A DNA stretch of 64,000 bases, from the NCBI GenBank assembly GCA_037074615.1, contig CM073549.1, forward strand, positions 2,485,001-2,549,000, written 5' to 3'. Under the pieces are notes generated by a model. That model saw nothing but the letters and a program-made list of their open reading frames with translations. It had not been told where the DNA came from and did not search any database. This stretch comes from Leucaena leucocephala (taxonomy: Eukaryota; Streptophyta; Magnoliopsida; Fabales; Fabaceae). The position numbers and the translations under genes were made by a program. Shown one piece after another: positions 35,734-48,056 of this stretch. How positions within the stretch are numbered: position 1 is the stretch's first letter; every line of letters begins with the position of its first letter.

Positions 35734-37815
35734 GGGAAAATTTCAACACCCCCCGCCCCCCGTACACAATTTATTTCTAATTGCTTTTAAAAATTTCTAA
35801 AATTTTACTCTACACCAAAATAAGATTAAATTTCATAAGTAAAAAGATATTGACACCCTTAGTATTTTTTTTAATAAAAAGAGGATAATATTCGCTGTAG
35901 CTCCATTCACCGGTCACCAAAAGTTTAACAAGTGGTCAGAGTTCCAGTGATCAGAGAATAAATTTATAAAGAATATGACCGATAGGGGTTTGAACCCATA
36001 ACTCCTTGGCGCAAAAAAAAAAAAAAAACAGTGACCACCAAGTCATCCAAGACTTCTAATTGCATAGAGCAAAAAATAATATAAGTAACAAAATAAATCC
36101 AAGTGACTAGATTTACATTAATAAATGAAATAAGATGATTTCTAAGGAAAACTAGGCGACTAACAACAAAGAATAAAGAAATTAACAATTCTTATATATG
36201 CAGGTGTTTAGATCTGCATTAACAAATAAAAAAATAGGGTTTACAATAGAAATTAGGCGACTAACAATAAACATAAAAAAATAACAATTCTCATATATAC
36301 AAGTGTGTAAATCTACATTAACAAGTAAATAAGAGGATTTATAATGAAAATTAGATGATTAACAAGGAACTAACAACTTACATATATGCAAGTATTTATA
36401 GTGAAATAAGAGATTTTATAACAAAAAATAGGCGCTTAACAACAAACATAAAGAAAGTAATAACTCCCAAATATACAAGTGTTAATATATGCATTAACGA
36501 GTAGAATAAGAGGATTTACAATATAAATTAGGTGGTTACTAACAAACATAAAGGAACTAATGGCTCTCATATATGTAAGTGTCTAAATTTGTATTAATAA
36601 GTGAAGTAGAGGAATTTACAATAAAAATTAGAGATATAGAACAAACATAAGACAAGTAACATATCACACAAACGAAATTGTAAGATCTTCATTAATAAAT
36701 AAAATAAGGGGATTTATAACAAAGATTAGGAGATTTAGAACAAATATTGAAATCTAATTGAATTGAATTCAAATTAATAAAATTAATATAATAAATGCTA
36801 AGAAAAAAATGTAATTTTACATTAATAAGTGACATAAGGGGATTTAAAATAAATAAAGATCTTGACACTTGCTTTTGTGAAAGTTGTTACTTGCTTTATG
36901 TTTGTTATTAATTGTCTAATTTTTGTTGTAAATCCCCCAATTTCTCTTGTCTATGAGGATCTTGACACCTACATTTGTGGGAATTGTTCTTGACCCTTAC
37001 ATTTGTGTGAGTTGTTACTTCTTTATGTTTGTTCTAAATCCCCTAATTTTCATTATAAATCCTCGTGTTTCACTTATTAATGTAGATATGGACAATTGTA
37101 TATATAAAAGTTATTAGTTCTCTTGTGTTTGTTGATATTAGTCTAATTTATGTTGTAAATCCCCTTATTTTACTTGTTAATGTAAATATAGACATTTGTA
37201 TATATAGGAATAGTTAGTTCCTTTATGTTTGTTGTTAATTGCCTAATTTCTATTGTAAATTTTTTTATTTTACTTGTTAATACATATATTAACACTTACA
37301 TATATGAGTTGTTAGTTCCCTTATGTTTGCTATTAATCACCTAATCTTTATTATAAATCCTTTTATTTCATTTATTAATATTGATATGAACACTTACATA
37401 TATAAAAATTACTAATTCATTTACATTTATTGTTAATCACTTAATGTTCGTTTGTAAATTTCCTTATTTCATTTGTTTGAACGCTTGAATTTATTTTACT
37501 ACTTATATTATTTTTTGCTCTATATAATTAAAAGGTTTGGATAGTTTGGTGATCACCTTTCTTTTAGCCAAGGGTCATAGGTTGACACGCACTTGGCCAC
37601 ATTCTTTGCAAATTTATTCTCCAATTACCGGAGCTCACCGTCACTGGAGGTTGACCTCTTTTTATATAATAAAAAATACTACCCTTTACCTATAAGAGTA
37701 TCAATATCTTTTCACCTATAAGATTTAATTTCATTTTGATTCAAAGGTGCAGTGAAGTTTCATAAAGTTTTGGAGACAATTGGAAATAAATTGTGTCGTG
37801 TAGGGAAAATTTCCC
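35734..37815. mobile_element. Fold-back Mutator-like element with long inverted arms
   Basis: A 2082-bp element bounded by a perfect 9-bp direct repeat, TACAATCAA (35725-35733 and 37816-37824), the Mutator target length. The tips are GGGAAAATTT and its inverse, and inverted similarity continues through nearly the whole element. For example, GAGCAAAAAATAATATAAGT near 36067 mirrors 37497-37516. Each arm holds several roughly 110-bp tandem subunits (ATTAACAAGTGAAATAAG-type motifs at 36110-36740; the complement at 36880-37480). It has no coding capacity, so it is non-autonomous. A transcript through it would fold into a long hairpin. Confidence 0.85.
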
Positions 37816-38207
37816 TACAATCAATGGCAATTCACATTGCAGCGTCATTGGATCAAGCCCATTACCTCATGGCTACCCTTTCCCTCCAAAAGCACAAGAT
37901 TGAAAATTCATTGCAACTATTCAAATCGTCATTACATAATACAACACAACACATGATATCTAAAGCAAATAGCTTTAACACAAACCTTGAGGCACGTGTT
38001 GTCACTCTTCTACTTTACTCCCACGCCTCTTATTTGGCTGGCCCTCGCTTTCTTATTTCCCATTAAAGCTTCCTTCTTTTAGCCAAATTCAACCTTCTTT
38101 GAATGAACATTCTCTGGGGAGTTGCCAGCTGGCCACCATGATGAGGACTAAAGTTTGCTATTGCTACTTGCTTCCAGTACATGCACCATTCTGGACAAAA
38201 CTGACTA
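37816..38207. other. Between the fold-back element and the LeuRS 3' end
   Basis: A frame at 37752-38066 crosses the element boundary, so it is unlikely to be a gene. The rest is 3' flank of the LeuRS gene. Confidence 0.45.
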
Positions 38208-41200
38208 CTATACGCCTACCTTGGTCTTTTTACGGTCCAAAACAACATTCAAGATCTTGCCAGGAACGTAAATTCTTTTCTTCACAGGGTTACCTTCCAA
38301 AAACTTAGATAGTTTTTCATCCCTGCATGCCAATTCAAAGGCATCCTCCTCTGTACATGTTTCTTCTACCTGGATGGTGCCCCTCGTCTTGCCATTGACC
38401 TGAACTGGGAGGACTATCGTGGAATCTTTCAAGTATGCAGGATTTGCCTGCAATGACATGAGACACATGACCACAATTTGCTATCGAATATGATATCCAA
38501 AATCTAAAATAAACTAAGGTCTCTAGAACGACGACTGAACCTCAAAAATATCTACTTAGCCTGACAATTTGCAAGGAAAAATAATGAGAGAAGTTTATGG
38601 GAAAAAATAGTCATAAAAGAGTGTGAATTATTTGTTTTCGGTTCATAAATTGTGACGCATAATGAAAAGCAGTCAAGAACTAGCATGATGAGCAATGAAA
38701 AACCGGTTTGATTTGGACACCAATTCATACCTTAGGGAAAGGCTCATACGCTAAGGAAGTAGTGTGTCCTAGCCGTGACCAAAGCTCCTCAGCTATATGT
38801 GGTGCGTAAGGTGAAAGCAGCAAAACAAATGCCTCAATAACTGATCTTGGATGTTTGTCCCACTGAAAATATAAGCCAAGAAAAACTTTATATAACCTTA
38901 ATGAGTCAAAGAATGCCGTAGTCAAGTACCAAAGAGTGGGGAAAGTAATCAAAAGGAAATGGGGATAGAAGGAAGTGAAAGGAACCCTTTGACAACCAAG
39001 ATAAGGAAGCAGCACGAATATGACGAGGGACAACACAGGAATTGATTGTAATCCATGTAGATAGGAATAAGGCTTATTGTGATTTTTAGTTTTAAGTGAA
39101 ATGAACAACATCAACTGCAAAACCAGAAACTAGTCTAAAACAACCGACCTCAACACTCCTCTCTGCCACAAGAGTGGGGGGGGGGGTGATCCAAGAAAAA
39201 TGTTGAGAAAGATATCAAAGAAAAGAACTTGAAAACAAGATACCTTATAGGCCACATTTAAGAACTCCATCATTGCTGAAATTCCTGTGTTGAATCGTGT
39301 GCCATCAATTTCCTCTGTTACCTGCATGCTGAAATTGAACTTAGGCCAAACGTTCAAATTGAATAAAATCATTACAAATACAAAATCTATCTCAAAAAGT
39401 TAAGATGTTGACCTTAGCAATGCATTTATGAAGAGATCGAAGTTGTTCTACTGTAGGTTCCTCATCGACTGTTAAAGTTCCATCCTTGAATGTTCCATCA
39501 GCCAAAGGTGAGCCAACAATGAGCCTCCATGTTCGTCCTAAGAATCTGTGCACACCTTCAATACCACTTGTACTCCAAGTTTTTGAGTCTCTTGGAGAAG
39601 GTTGAAGAAAGAAACAATAGGAAGAATGATGTCAGATTAAAAAAAGAAGAGAAGGGACTCAATCCCATATCATTTCAATGTCACAAGTAAAATTATATGG
39701 TCAACTCACCTTAATGGGCCCATGAACATTTCATATAAGCGGAGAGAATCTGCACCATACTCAGAAACGACATCATCAGGATTAACTACGTTTCCCCTAC
39801 TTTTGCTCATTTTATAAGCACGAGCAATTAAACGAATGTGATGGTTATCTTTCAAGACAAAAGAATCGCCAGATTTCATGACCTGAGTCAGCAGAAAAAA
39901 TACACATGTCAAGAAATAATTTTTGGGCTTGTTACTTCAGCTACTTTGTTGAGAATTCCATTAAGATGGAACATGTAAACAGGCACGAGAAACCTTTTCC
40001 TCAGGAACTTTCTCTAAATTACTTTCACCCAATGCTGGATCAGCAGATATCAAATTCCCATCTTCATCCCTGCAAGCCATATATTGAACCTGCCAATCAA
40101 GCCATCAGAAACTAGTGATGGTGAAATTTTATCCCTCTAGTTTTCAAACAGAAATAGACTTACTTCCCCAAGGATAAGCCCCTGATTTATAACACATTGG
40201 AAGGGTTCCTTAGTGGATACAACACCAATGTCATAGAGAACCTGAAATAGAATATTTAATCAAATCTGCAAATATTGTAGCAATATATAATACTTTAAAC
40301 AGAGTGCTAGATACTTTATTTCACTCATTTATTTCATATCAGGGTAAGGGGGTAATCTTTTGGTCAACCATGTCACCAAATACTTTTTTAATTGCTAAGA
40401 GGCATACTAACTTTTCTTGTAAGATTGCACTAGTGGAAATGGTCATCTTCTCAGTTATTCAAGAGTCAGAAGATATCAGTGGTAGATAATGGTGACAGGA
40501 ATGTTGATGGCTCCTCCCAACCCACTACTAACACCACAACCTATATCAGGAGACACAAGGGAGTGACAGAGGGAAGAAAAGGGGGAACTACTGGTCCGGA
40601 AGAGAGCATAAAGGTTTATAACCGAAGAAGAAAGGAAGTAAGGAGGTAAAAAGGGGGAACTCAAGATGAAGAGGTGACAGGCAGTGTGATAGTAGTTGGA
40701 AAACTGGAAAAGAGTATATGAAAGGAAGAGATTGAGGATGTAGGCAAGGATTTTGGTTGGAGAGAGCTAGCTTCTCAAAAGCTAGCACCTGGCTGCTGCC
40801 ATTGTCATTTTATTCAGTTCTTTTGTTCCGTCTGTCCTGTCCTGTGTTGCACATTGGTTGCTTTACTGTCATTTCTTTTTGTGTGTTCTGTGTTGAGTAA
40901 TCTTTAACTAACATTCATCTTTTGGTTTCTAGTTTATACTTGTGACTCGACTGGATTCATGTAGCTGAAGTGTATTTTTGGTTGTAGTTGAGTGCTAATG
41001 TTTATAATAGTGCCTGAGTTGGGTGTTGTAACCTCCTGTATGAGGATTATGTTTCAATATCATATCTGTATTGGCAGTGTTCTTTAGGCAATTCAGCGGG
41101 GTATAGCAAGGTCCCTATCAGATATAATCTACATAGAGATAAAACTTCGTGAGGCATAGAGTGAACAAATCACAAAGCAATCTGACATAAAATACAAACC

Positions 41201-44200
41201 TTGTGCCAGAATCTAGCATACAGTAAATGAAGAACTGCATGCTCAGCACCACCAACATACACATCAACTGGGCTCCAATACCTTCAGAAATGGTAAGTTT
41301 GAAAAGCTAAGTGATCTAATCATTCAGAAAATGTAGAAGTCTATAAAGAAACAAGGAGCAAACGGAAAAACCAAACACGAACAACTGAAGATTTACATTT
41401 CTTTTTTCTTTTCAACCAATTCTTTGGAGTTCTTAGGGTCCATAAATCTCAAGTAGTACCTGGACAAGATAAAAGAAAACTGACATACAAACACAGAGAA
41501 ATACAATTCATAACATGAAGGTCAACAAGATCCCATATAAAATGAAGCCCAACCCACAGTAAAGTATGTTTTAAATCAACAGAAAATCAAACTAGTCAAG
41601 ATTAAATGCGAAACCAGCATGAACCAGCCCACTGTGGCATAGTGTTTGTTTCTCGAGTAGCTGGTCTTCTAGATAAAGTATCTGTAGTCTTAACCTGAAG
41701 CAATATGGTAAGAGTAGATTCAGTCTCTGTTAATATCTGGCAAATTGAAAGTGGACTGGACTGTTTACATGCATGGCCTAAACAACAAGACATTAAGCAT
41801 AATTATCTTTTTATTATGTATTATTCTTAATTTTATAAGCTTTAACTATCTAGACTATTTTAATTTGTAATAAGAAAATCCTCTAACTCAAGAAATCAAA
41901 TGGGTTGACATTCTAAATAATAAAATTTAGAAGTCTTAAACTGCCCTGATAAAAACATAACAAGGGTGGAATATAAAAATACCACAAAAAAAGAAAGAAA
42001 AATTGGAATACAGACAAAAAAGCATTTATTGGTTTTATGCATACCCAAGAAGTAGCCTTAGACAGTGGAGGATCCCCTGTTCCAGTGGGAGTGAAGTCAT
42101 CCAATTCAGGCAGCATAAGAGGCAGTTCAGTCTCGTTAAGTGGAACTGTCTCCCCACTATCATCTAAGAAAATGACAGGGATAGGTTCACCCCAATAACG
42201 TTGCCGAGCAAAAAGCCAGTCCCTTAACTTGTAGTTTACCTATAAAGGAGAAATAACATAATTTATACTTTAAATACCATAAAAAATACCCCATTTCAAA
42301 CAAACATGTAAAGATTAAATTGAAATTAACCTTTCTCTGTCCGTTTCCAGTTTTCTCTGCCCATTCAATGACTTTCAAAGCAGCATTTTTGCTGGATAAG
42401 CCATTAATGTCAAGTCCCACCATCGCATTTGATGAATTTACAATAGTTCCTTCACCTGAAAAAGCCTTTCCAGACTCAATGATAATTTTATCATCTGGTG
42501 TTACAACCCAATGAACTGGAACACCATATTTCAAAGCAAAGTCATAATCCCGAGAGTCATGTGCAGGCACGGCCATAATTGCACCTGTTCCATAACTGTA
42601 CCAGTGAAAACATTTAAATGTTGGTGTCATATGAATTTGCCAAGTATAATTCATGAATCTTACGTGCATAGCATGCTGAGGAGTCAATAAATGCATTTTC
42701 AAAGTTTTATGCACAAATTGGCATCCTAAGCATATGAACTAGTCAAATGGAACTTCATCAAGTATATTATAAAAAGGGGTTTTCAAGAAACAAATACCTC
42801 CCCAATACATAATCTGCCACCCATATCGGAATGGCTTCCCCATTTGCTGGATTTCTTGCATAACAACCTGTAAAGACCCCAGTTTTCTCCTTCTGAAGCT
42901 CAGTCCTCTCAAGGTCACTTTTCCTTGAGGCAAGGTCCTTATACTCCTCCACCTGTAGCCAATGAATTTCCATCTTATAGATACCCATAGTGCAAAACTC
43001 TGATAAGAGTGGAAAATGAGAGAAGAATGGCTTACATATTTGCTCTGGGCTGTGGAAACTAATGATGACAAGAAAGAATACTCCGGTGCAACAACCAAGT
43101 AGCTGAACACAACCAATAAGAACATGAAATATTTAAAAGTTACTTTGCAGAGTTTTTCAGATTTCAGCTAATATGTAAAATTTATATAAATCATCAGAAG
43201 ATTGAATAGAAAGATACGTTGCTCCAAAGATTGTATCTGGCCTCGTAGTATATACAATAATCTTTATGTCTCTCTCCTTTACATCACTATCTAGAACACA
43301 AAATTCCAGCTCAGCCCCTTCGGACCTCCCTATCCAATTTCTTTGCATTTCCTTTACACTTTCAGGCCAATCAAGGTTATCTAAATCTTGTAGAAGACGA
43401 TCCGCATAGGCAGTGATCTTGAGCATCCATTGCCGCATAGGCTGCTTGTTAATAAACAAGGACACTGTATAGATTATGAAACCATTCAAACAAGGAAGAC
43501 AAAAGATAATCACCAAAGGATTCAGCAACAAAGATAGGTATGCCAGCAAACACACCTTTCTTATCACAGGATGACACCCCCTCTCACTAACACCATCCAC
43601 CACCTCCTCGTTGGCTAACACGGTGCCTAGAGCAGGGCACCAATTGACAGGAACTTCATCCTGTATATATGATAGGAACACCATTAGATCTTCATTGGTT
43701 AGGATTATAGACAGCAAAGTTTTATAAGCTATCTTAGACTCAACCTGATATGCTAGTCCTCTCTTTAACAGCTGAAGAAAGATCCATTGAGTCCATTTGT
43801 AATAATCAGGGTCTGTGGTAGATATTTCACGATCCCAGTCGTATGAAAAGCCTAATGATCTCAGCTGTAAAGACAAAAGAAGACATATTATGAAGGAAAA
43901 ATCAGCAATGCTTATCATCAGAGTAGAGCTTAAGACTATTTGAATGGTGATACTGATCATTTCAATCAATAGCATTAGTCAGACCCAGCTGAGGAAGGGG
44001 GCAAAGAGAAAAAAAAAACTTCAAACCAAACATATGGGAAGCTATTCTCCTCACTTCAACTGGAGTACCGTCACAACTCTTTCTAGTAATTAGAAATTTT
44101 TTGACCAAATATACCATGCAACGATGCCCAGATAGAAGCTAAAAAAGCAAACCATAAACAACAAATTTGAAGAGGTTGACATTGTACTGGTTACTTTAAT

Positions 44201-45174
44201 TCACTCATCTTCTTAATAAATCTTTTATAGTAAAATTAAAAGCATAACTTTTCTTTGTGAGAGCTGACCCGGCCTCATCATCATTCATTCATTTGATCAA
44301 ATCACCTGAGAACGAAAGCGATCAATGTTCCTCAACGTAGTGATCTTTGGGTGCGTTCCCGTCTGAAATAGAGATAGACACTTAAACCAAAAATAAGTAT
44401 TGTCACGATATCTCAAAACAACATAAGTCAGAGTCCAGACTCAAAAAACAAACCTGAATAGCAAATTGTTCAGCAGGCAGCCCAAAGGCATCCCATCCCA
44501 TAGGATGCAACACATTGTATCCCTTCATGCGTTTATATCTTGCTAGAATATCCGTGGCAGTATATCCCAGAGGATGCCCAACATGTAGCCCAGCCCCGCT
44601 ACAAAAAATAGTTCAATAAAATTATGAACAGTGATTAAATGGGTCAAACCAATTATGGACACGAAAAGAAACTCGACGCTCGTATCTTGTTACATTAGAC
44701 AATGCTGACAACATAAATAGAAATTTGATAGCAGAAACTGTTAGTAAAAGGTAATTGAAATGATGAGTAGGAGAGGAACCTGGGATAAGGGAACATGTCA
44801 AGTACATAGTATTTAGGTTTAGAGGTATCGATATCATCATCTGGGGTTCGAAAAGTTTTGTTCTCCTCCCAAAAACGCTGCCACTTAGGCTCAACCTCAT
44901 GGAAAGGGTAAGGCCTATTCACCACTTGCTGGTTCGGCTTCTGATACTCCACTTCACCGGCTCCCCTTGTCGAAGAGTTCCTAACACCAGTGCTATAACC
45001 AAAGCTCCTACTGCACAATCTAAGCCTAAATTGACCATTTTTAGTCGTTGAAACGGTGAAATTTCCAGAACGAAGCCGCTTTGTAGGCCAAGGAAATGTG
45101 AGTGAGTGAAGCGAAAGTGGCTGAAATTGAAGCAACTGAAGCTGTGTATGAGCGTGCATGAGCTGTGCGTTCAT
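38208..45174 (-). CDS. EMB2369: Leucyl-tRNA synthetase, bacterial/organellar type
   Basis: Twenty exons join in phase to 975 residues: 44780-45174, 44454-44598, 44306-44362, 43745-43864, 43556-43660, 43218-43441, 43036-43102, 42798-42952, 42331-42595, 42045-42239, 41615-41694, 41397-41459, 41200-41281, 40164-40241, 39994-40089, 39710-39882, 39413-39590, 39244-39321, 38731-38862 and 38208-38447. Class I motifs: HVGH (137-140) after PYPSGAGL, and KMSKS (733-737). The CP1 editing insert includes TTRPDTIFGAT and YGTGAIMAVPAHDSRDYDFA, and the tail has the anticodon-binding and C-terminal domains. The N-terminal about 90 residues are Ser/Arg-rich, fitting a plastid and/or mitochondrial transit peptide. 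The Arabidopsis orthologue At4g04350 is embryo-essential. It charges organellar tRNA-Leu. Confidence 0.96.
40242..41199 (-). other. Long LeuRS intron with a foreign-looking insert
   Basis: At 958 bp this is the gene's largest intron; most others are about 70-500 bp. About 40490-41110 is richer in G+C than the surrounding introns. On the plus strand it has purine-rich sequence followed by a T/G-rich stretch. It may be a retroelement fragment, but no protein domain or terminal repeats could be fixed. Confidence 0.35.
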
Positions 45175-47607
45175 TTGGCATGAGATGCAAAGAAGAGTAA
45201 GATAACCAGTGGCCGAGAACTCAAGATAACGAGAAGATGATGGCGCTGGCGCTAACTTCCCAGCAAAAGAAGTTTATTTTCCCCTAAAATTTGGGATTGG
45301 GCTGAATCACGATAGTTTGGGTGCGCTGGTGTTTAGAATATAACGGAGTAGGGCTTGACAAAGGTGATGAATTAGAGTTTAAATATCCGTTAGAGAGAAA
45401 TACATAAATTTATTATTCGATAGTCTTTTAAATATAATTATTTTTAATAAAAATAATAGATATACTCAGTAAAAAAATAAATAAATACCCATAGTCACTA
45501 ATAAGAGTTGGGTCTACTAGAATAAGTTAATTTTTTATAACATAATAAACTAAAATTTAAATCCTTGTTAAAAAAATATCTCTATTTTATACTTAACGGT
45601 ATCTCAAATAAAATTATATTCAATAAGTTATTATAAAAGTCCCCATATCCTTCTCACCTCCTCTCACTCTTTCTCACCCTCTCACCCTAGAGTTTTTTTC
45701 TTTGTACAAAAAAATTTAGGTAAATTCGGCACCGATCCTCTATTAAAATTAAGGCTAGAGCTCAGAGAGTGCTTATAAAAAACTTATAAGATCAGCCTCT
45801 AAAAGAGTTCTAACAACGACAATAAAAATTAAACTCACATTTTTATAAAATACGAATATATTTTTTACTATGTCAATTCTTATTAGCCTCTCACCTTAAG
45901 GTTACAAATATATAAGTATCCCTTAATTATATTCTATAATAGCTTTTCAGGTGTTCCCTAGACAAAACAGACTAATCTCGATAAATGATATGGGATGACT
46001 TTTCCAACCCATGCCCTGGCCTAAGGATGTTTGGGTTCCAGATTGGAACAGGCCATCTTATAAAGTTGGAGAAAATAAGGAGAGCTGGAGAGGCATTTTC
46101 ATTTGTTACATAACTTAATTCTAAAAAAATTTAGTTGTGAGGATTTTTTTGATAAGTCATCTCGTAAGTCTTTTATAAGCATTCTCTGAGCCTTGGAGCT
46201 GTACCCTGATCTTAGTGGAGGACCGTGCCAAACTTACCTAAACTTTTTTTATAACAAAAAAAATTCTAAAATAATATTTATCCATGACATTAAATACAAA
46301 CCCAGACAACCACAGTACAATTTATTCAATCAAAATAACAAACAACATTAGTCAACAATTCAATATTTGCTAATTCTTCAGTTCAACCCCACAAATTTTA
46401 TTCAATATAAGAAAAACATATATGTCCAGTTGAGAAGATGATAGGACACAAAGATTAAATAAAAGGCACAATTGGTGTCTAGATTTTGGTTGTGGTTCTC
46501 TAAATAAATAATCAATGAGGTTGAGAGGATTTCGCAAGGAAGTGAAGAAGCGAAGCAAGAGGGAATTGATGAGTGAATGAGGAAACGGTCGAAGAAATAT
46601 GACTTGGAGACAATGCAAGGGATTAGGCTCTCACTCATTCTCATATCCAAACCATCTGATGCTGCCTGTGCTATCATCTTCGTTGCTACATATAACGGTT
46701 CCTATTTACCACTCAACAACACCAACCACATATCTATGAACAACACAACCTGTTCTTCAAAATTTGAAAATTAGGGAAGCAAATATATCGAGACAACAAG
46801 ATGTCCCGAAAATCATGTGCATTCCGTCCGACATTTGTTCAAGTCAGACTTGTTCTGTTCCAACATGATCGGGTAGGGATGAGTTCTTCCTGCCTAAACT
46901 CATTCTTTAGATAGAATTTCTAAAAGATCGAACATTTCATTCTATCCTATCTCACTCCTAAACATAACTCAACTCAACAAAATGAGTAGGTATGATTATT
47001 ATATTATTAATTTATTTTTTATTTAAACAATTAATTTAATTTCCCAAAATTTATGTGATTTGAAAAAGATTTTGTGTCCCTATAAAGGTGCCCAATATTA
47101 TGGTTAGTTGAGATAGATATGATCAATTAGTTAAAATCCTACTAGGATTCTGCTAAAAATATTCTGTGAGAACTAGACATCCATACCATTTAAACCTCAT
47201 ATTCCTTGTGGCCTTTGGATTTGGGCACACTAATAAGCAGATAAGGAGAAGAATGCATAATTCCCTTTTCTATGAAGAGGTGTTTTGGGGTTCTCATATC
47301 TTGTGTCCATTGTTGATTGTTGATTGTTGATTTCCCTTATGTCTTGCAAAATCTCCAAGATGAGGATACGAGTATAGCCTGATCCTAGGTAAATTGATTA
47401 TGACTCTGTTCATAATTCTTTTATTTTGATTTTATATATTTGAATTGAAATTTCATTTATATTTATTCTCTTTGCAATATTTGTTCATTGTGTGAATGAT
47501 TATCCCTAATATAATCTTATGTCTTCCATGGTTTAACTGTGCTGCTTTCCCACTTGTTAAGTTGTTAGGAGTTTGAATTGTATAATTGACTCCTTATATT
47601 ATTATAT

Positions 47608-47638
<31 letters not shown>

Positions 47639-48056
47639 CTGGTCCCTTATCTTACAATTCTTGTCTAGATTTCATCTGAGAATTATTTCTGAATTAGACT
47701 TCGTAAATTTACATCTATAATTTTATATTGAACTTATGCTTCTGTTAGTTTATTTCTCACGTGTAAAATTTATTATTACTAGGTTGTCGCCATATATACA
47801 TGGGTAAAAACAAGTGAACTTGCCTACTTTATCAACCTCCATTTTCTTGTTATCATGAACACTTGGTTTTTGAGGAAGAGTTAAATTTATTCGTAATAAA
47901 TGGAAAATTACAACTCGAAGAAACTGTTTCCTAAAATATACACTCTTTCCATTGAGGGAACAATCAGTAATTACGCTCCGGAAACATTCCTACTGTACAA
48001 AATGTTTTGGCCAACGGAAAAACAGAGCACTTTGGTTGCTGCAGCATCCAAGCCAA
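45175..48056. other. Intergenic between LeuRS and the JmjC gene
   Basis: The LeuRS promoter, an inverted-repeat element (about 45695-46270), a (TA)n run at about 47608-47638, and the 3' flank of the JmjC gene. Short frames at 46370-46774 have no family features. Confidence 0.5.
45695..46270. mobile_element. Inverted-repeat (MITE-like) element of about 575 bp
   Basis: About 120 bp at the left (AAATTTAGGTAAATTCGGCA, GATCCTC, GCTCAGAGAGTGCTTATAAA) is repeated inverted at the right (complement: GTTTAGGTAAGTTTGGCACG, GGTCCTC, GCTCAGAGAATGCTTATAAA). The middle is AT-rich and has no coding sequence. Exact ends and target duplication could not be fixed because both ends are poly-A/T, so the superfamily is open. 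Confidence 0.6.

Noticed and set aside
37752..38066. 104-codon plus-strand frame
   Set aside because: It starts inside the fold-back element and runs across its target duplication, so it cannot be an old gene; no family features.
39413..39590. Possible frameshift in a LeuRS exon
   Set aside because: Recounting the bases gave 178 nt and an unbroken frame.
46370..46774. Short frames of 65-91 codons in the LeuRS-JmjC spacer
   Set aside because: Overlapping frames on both strands, no family features and no splice context.
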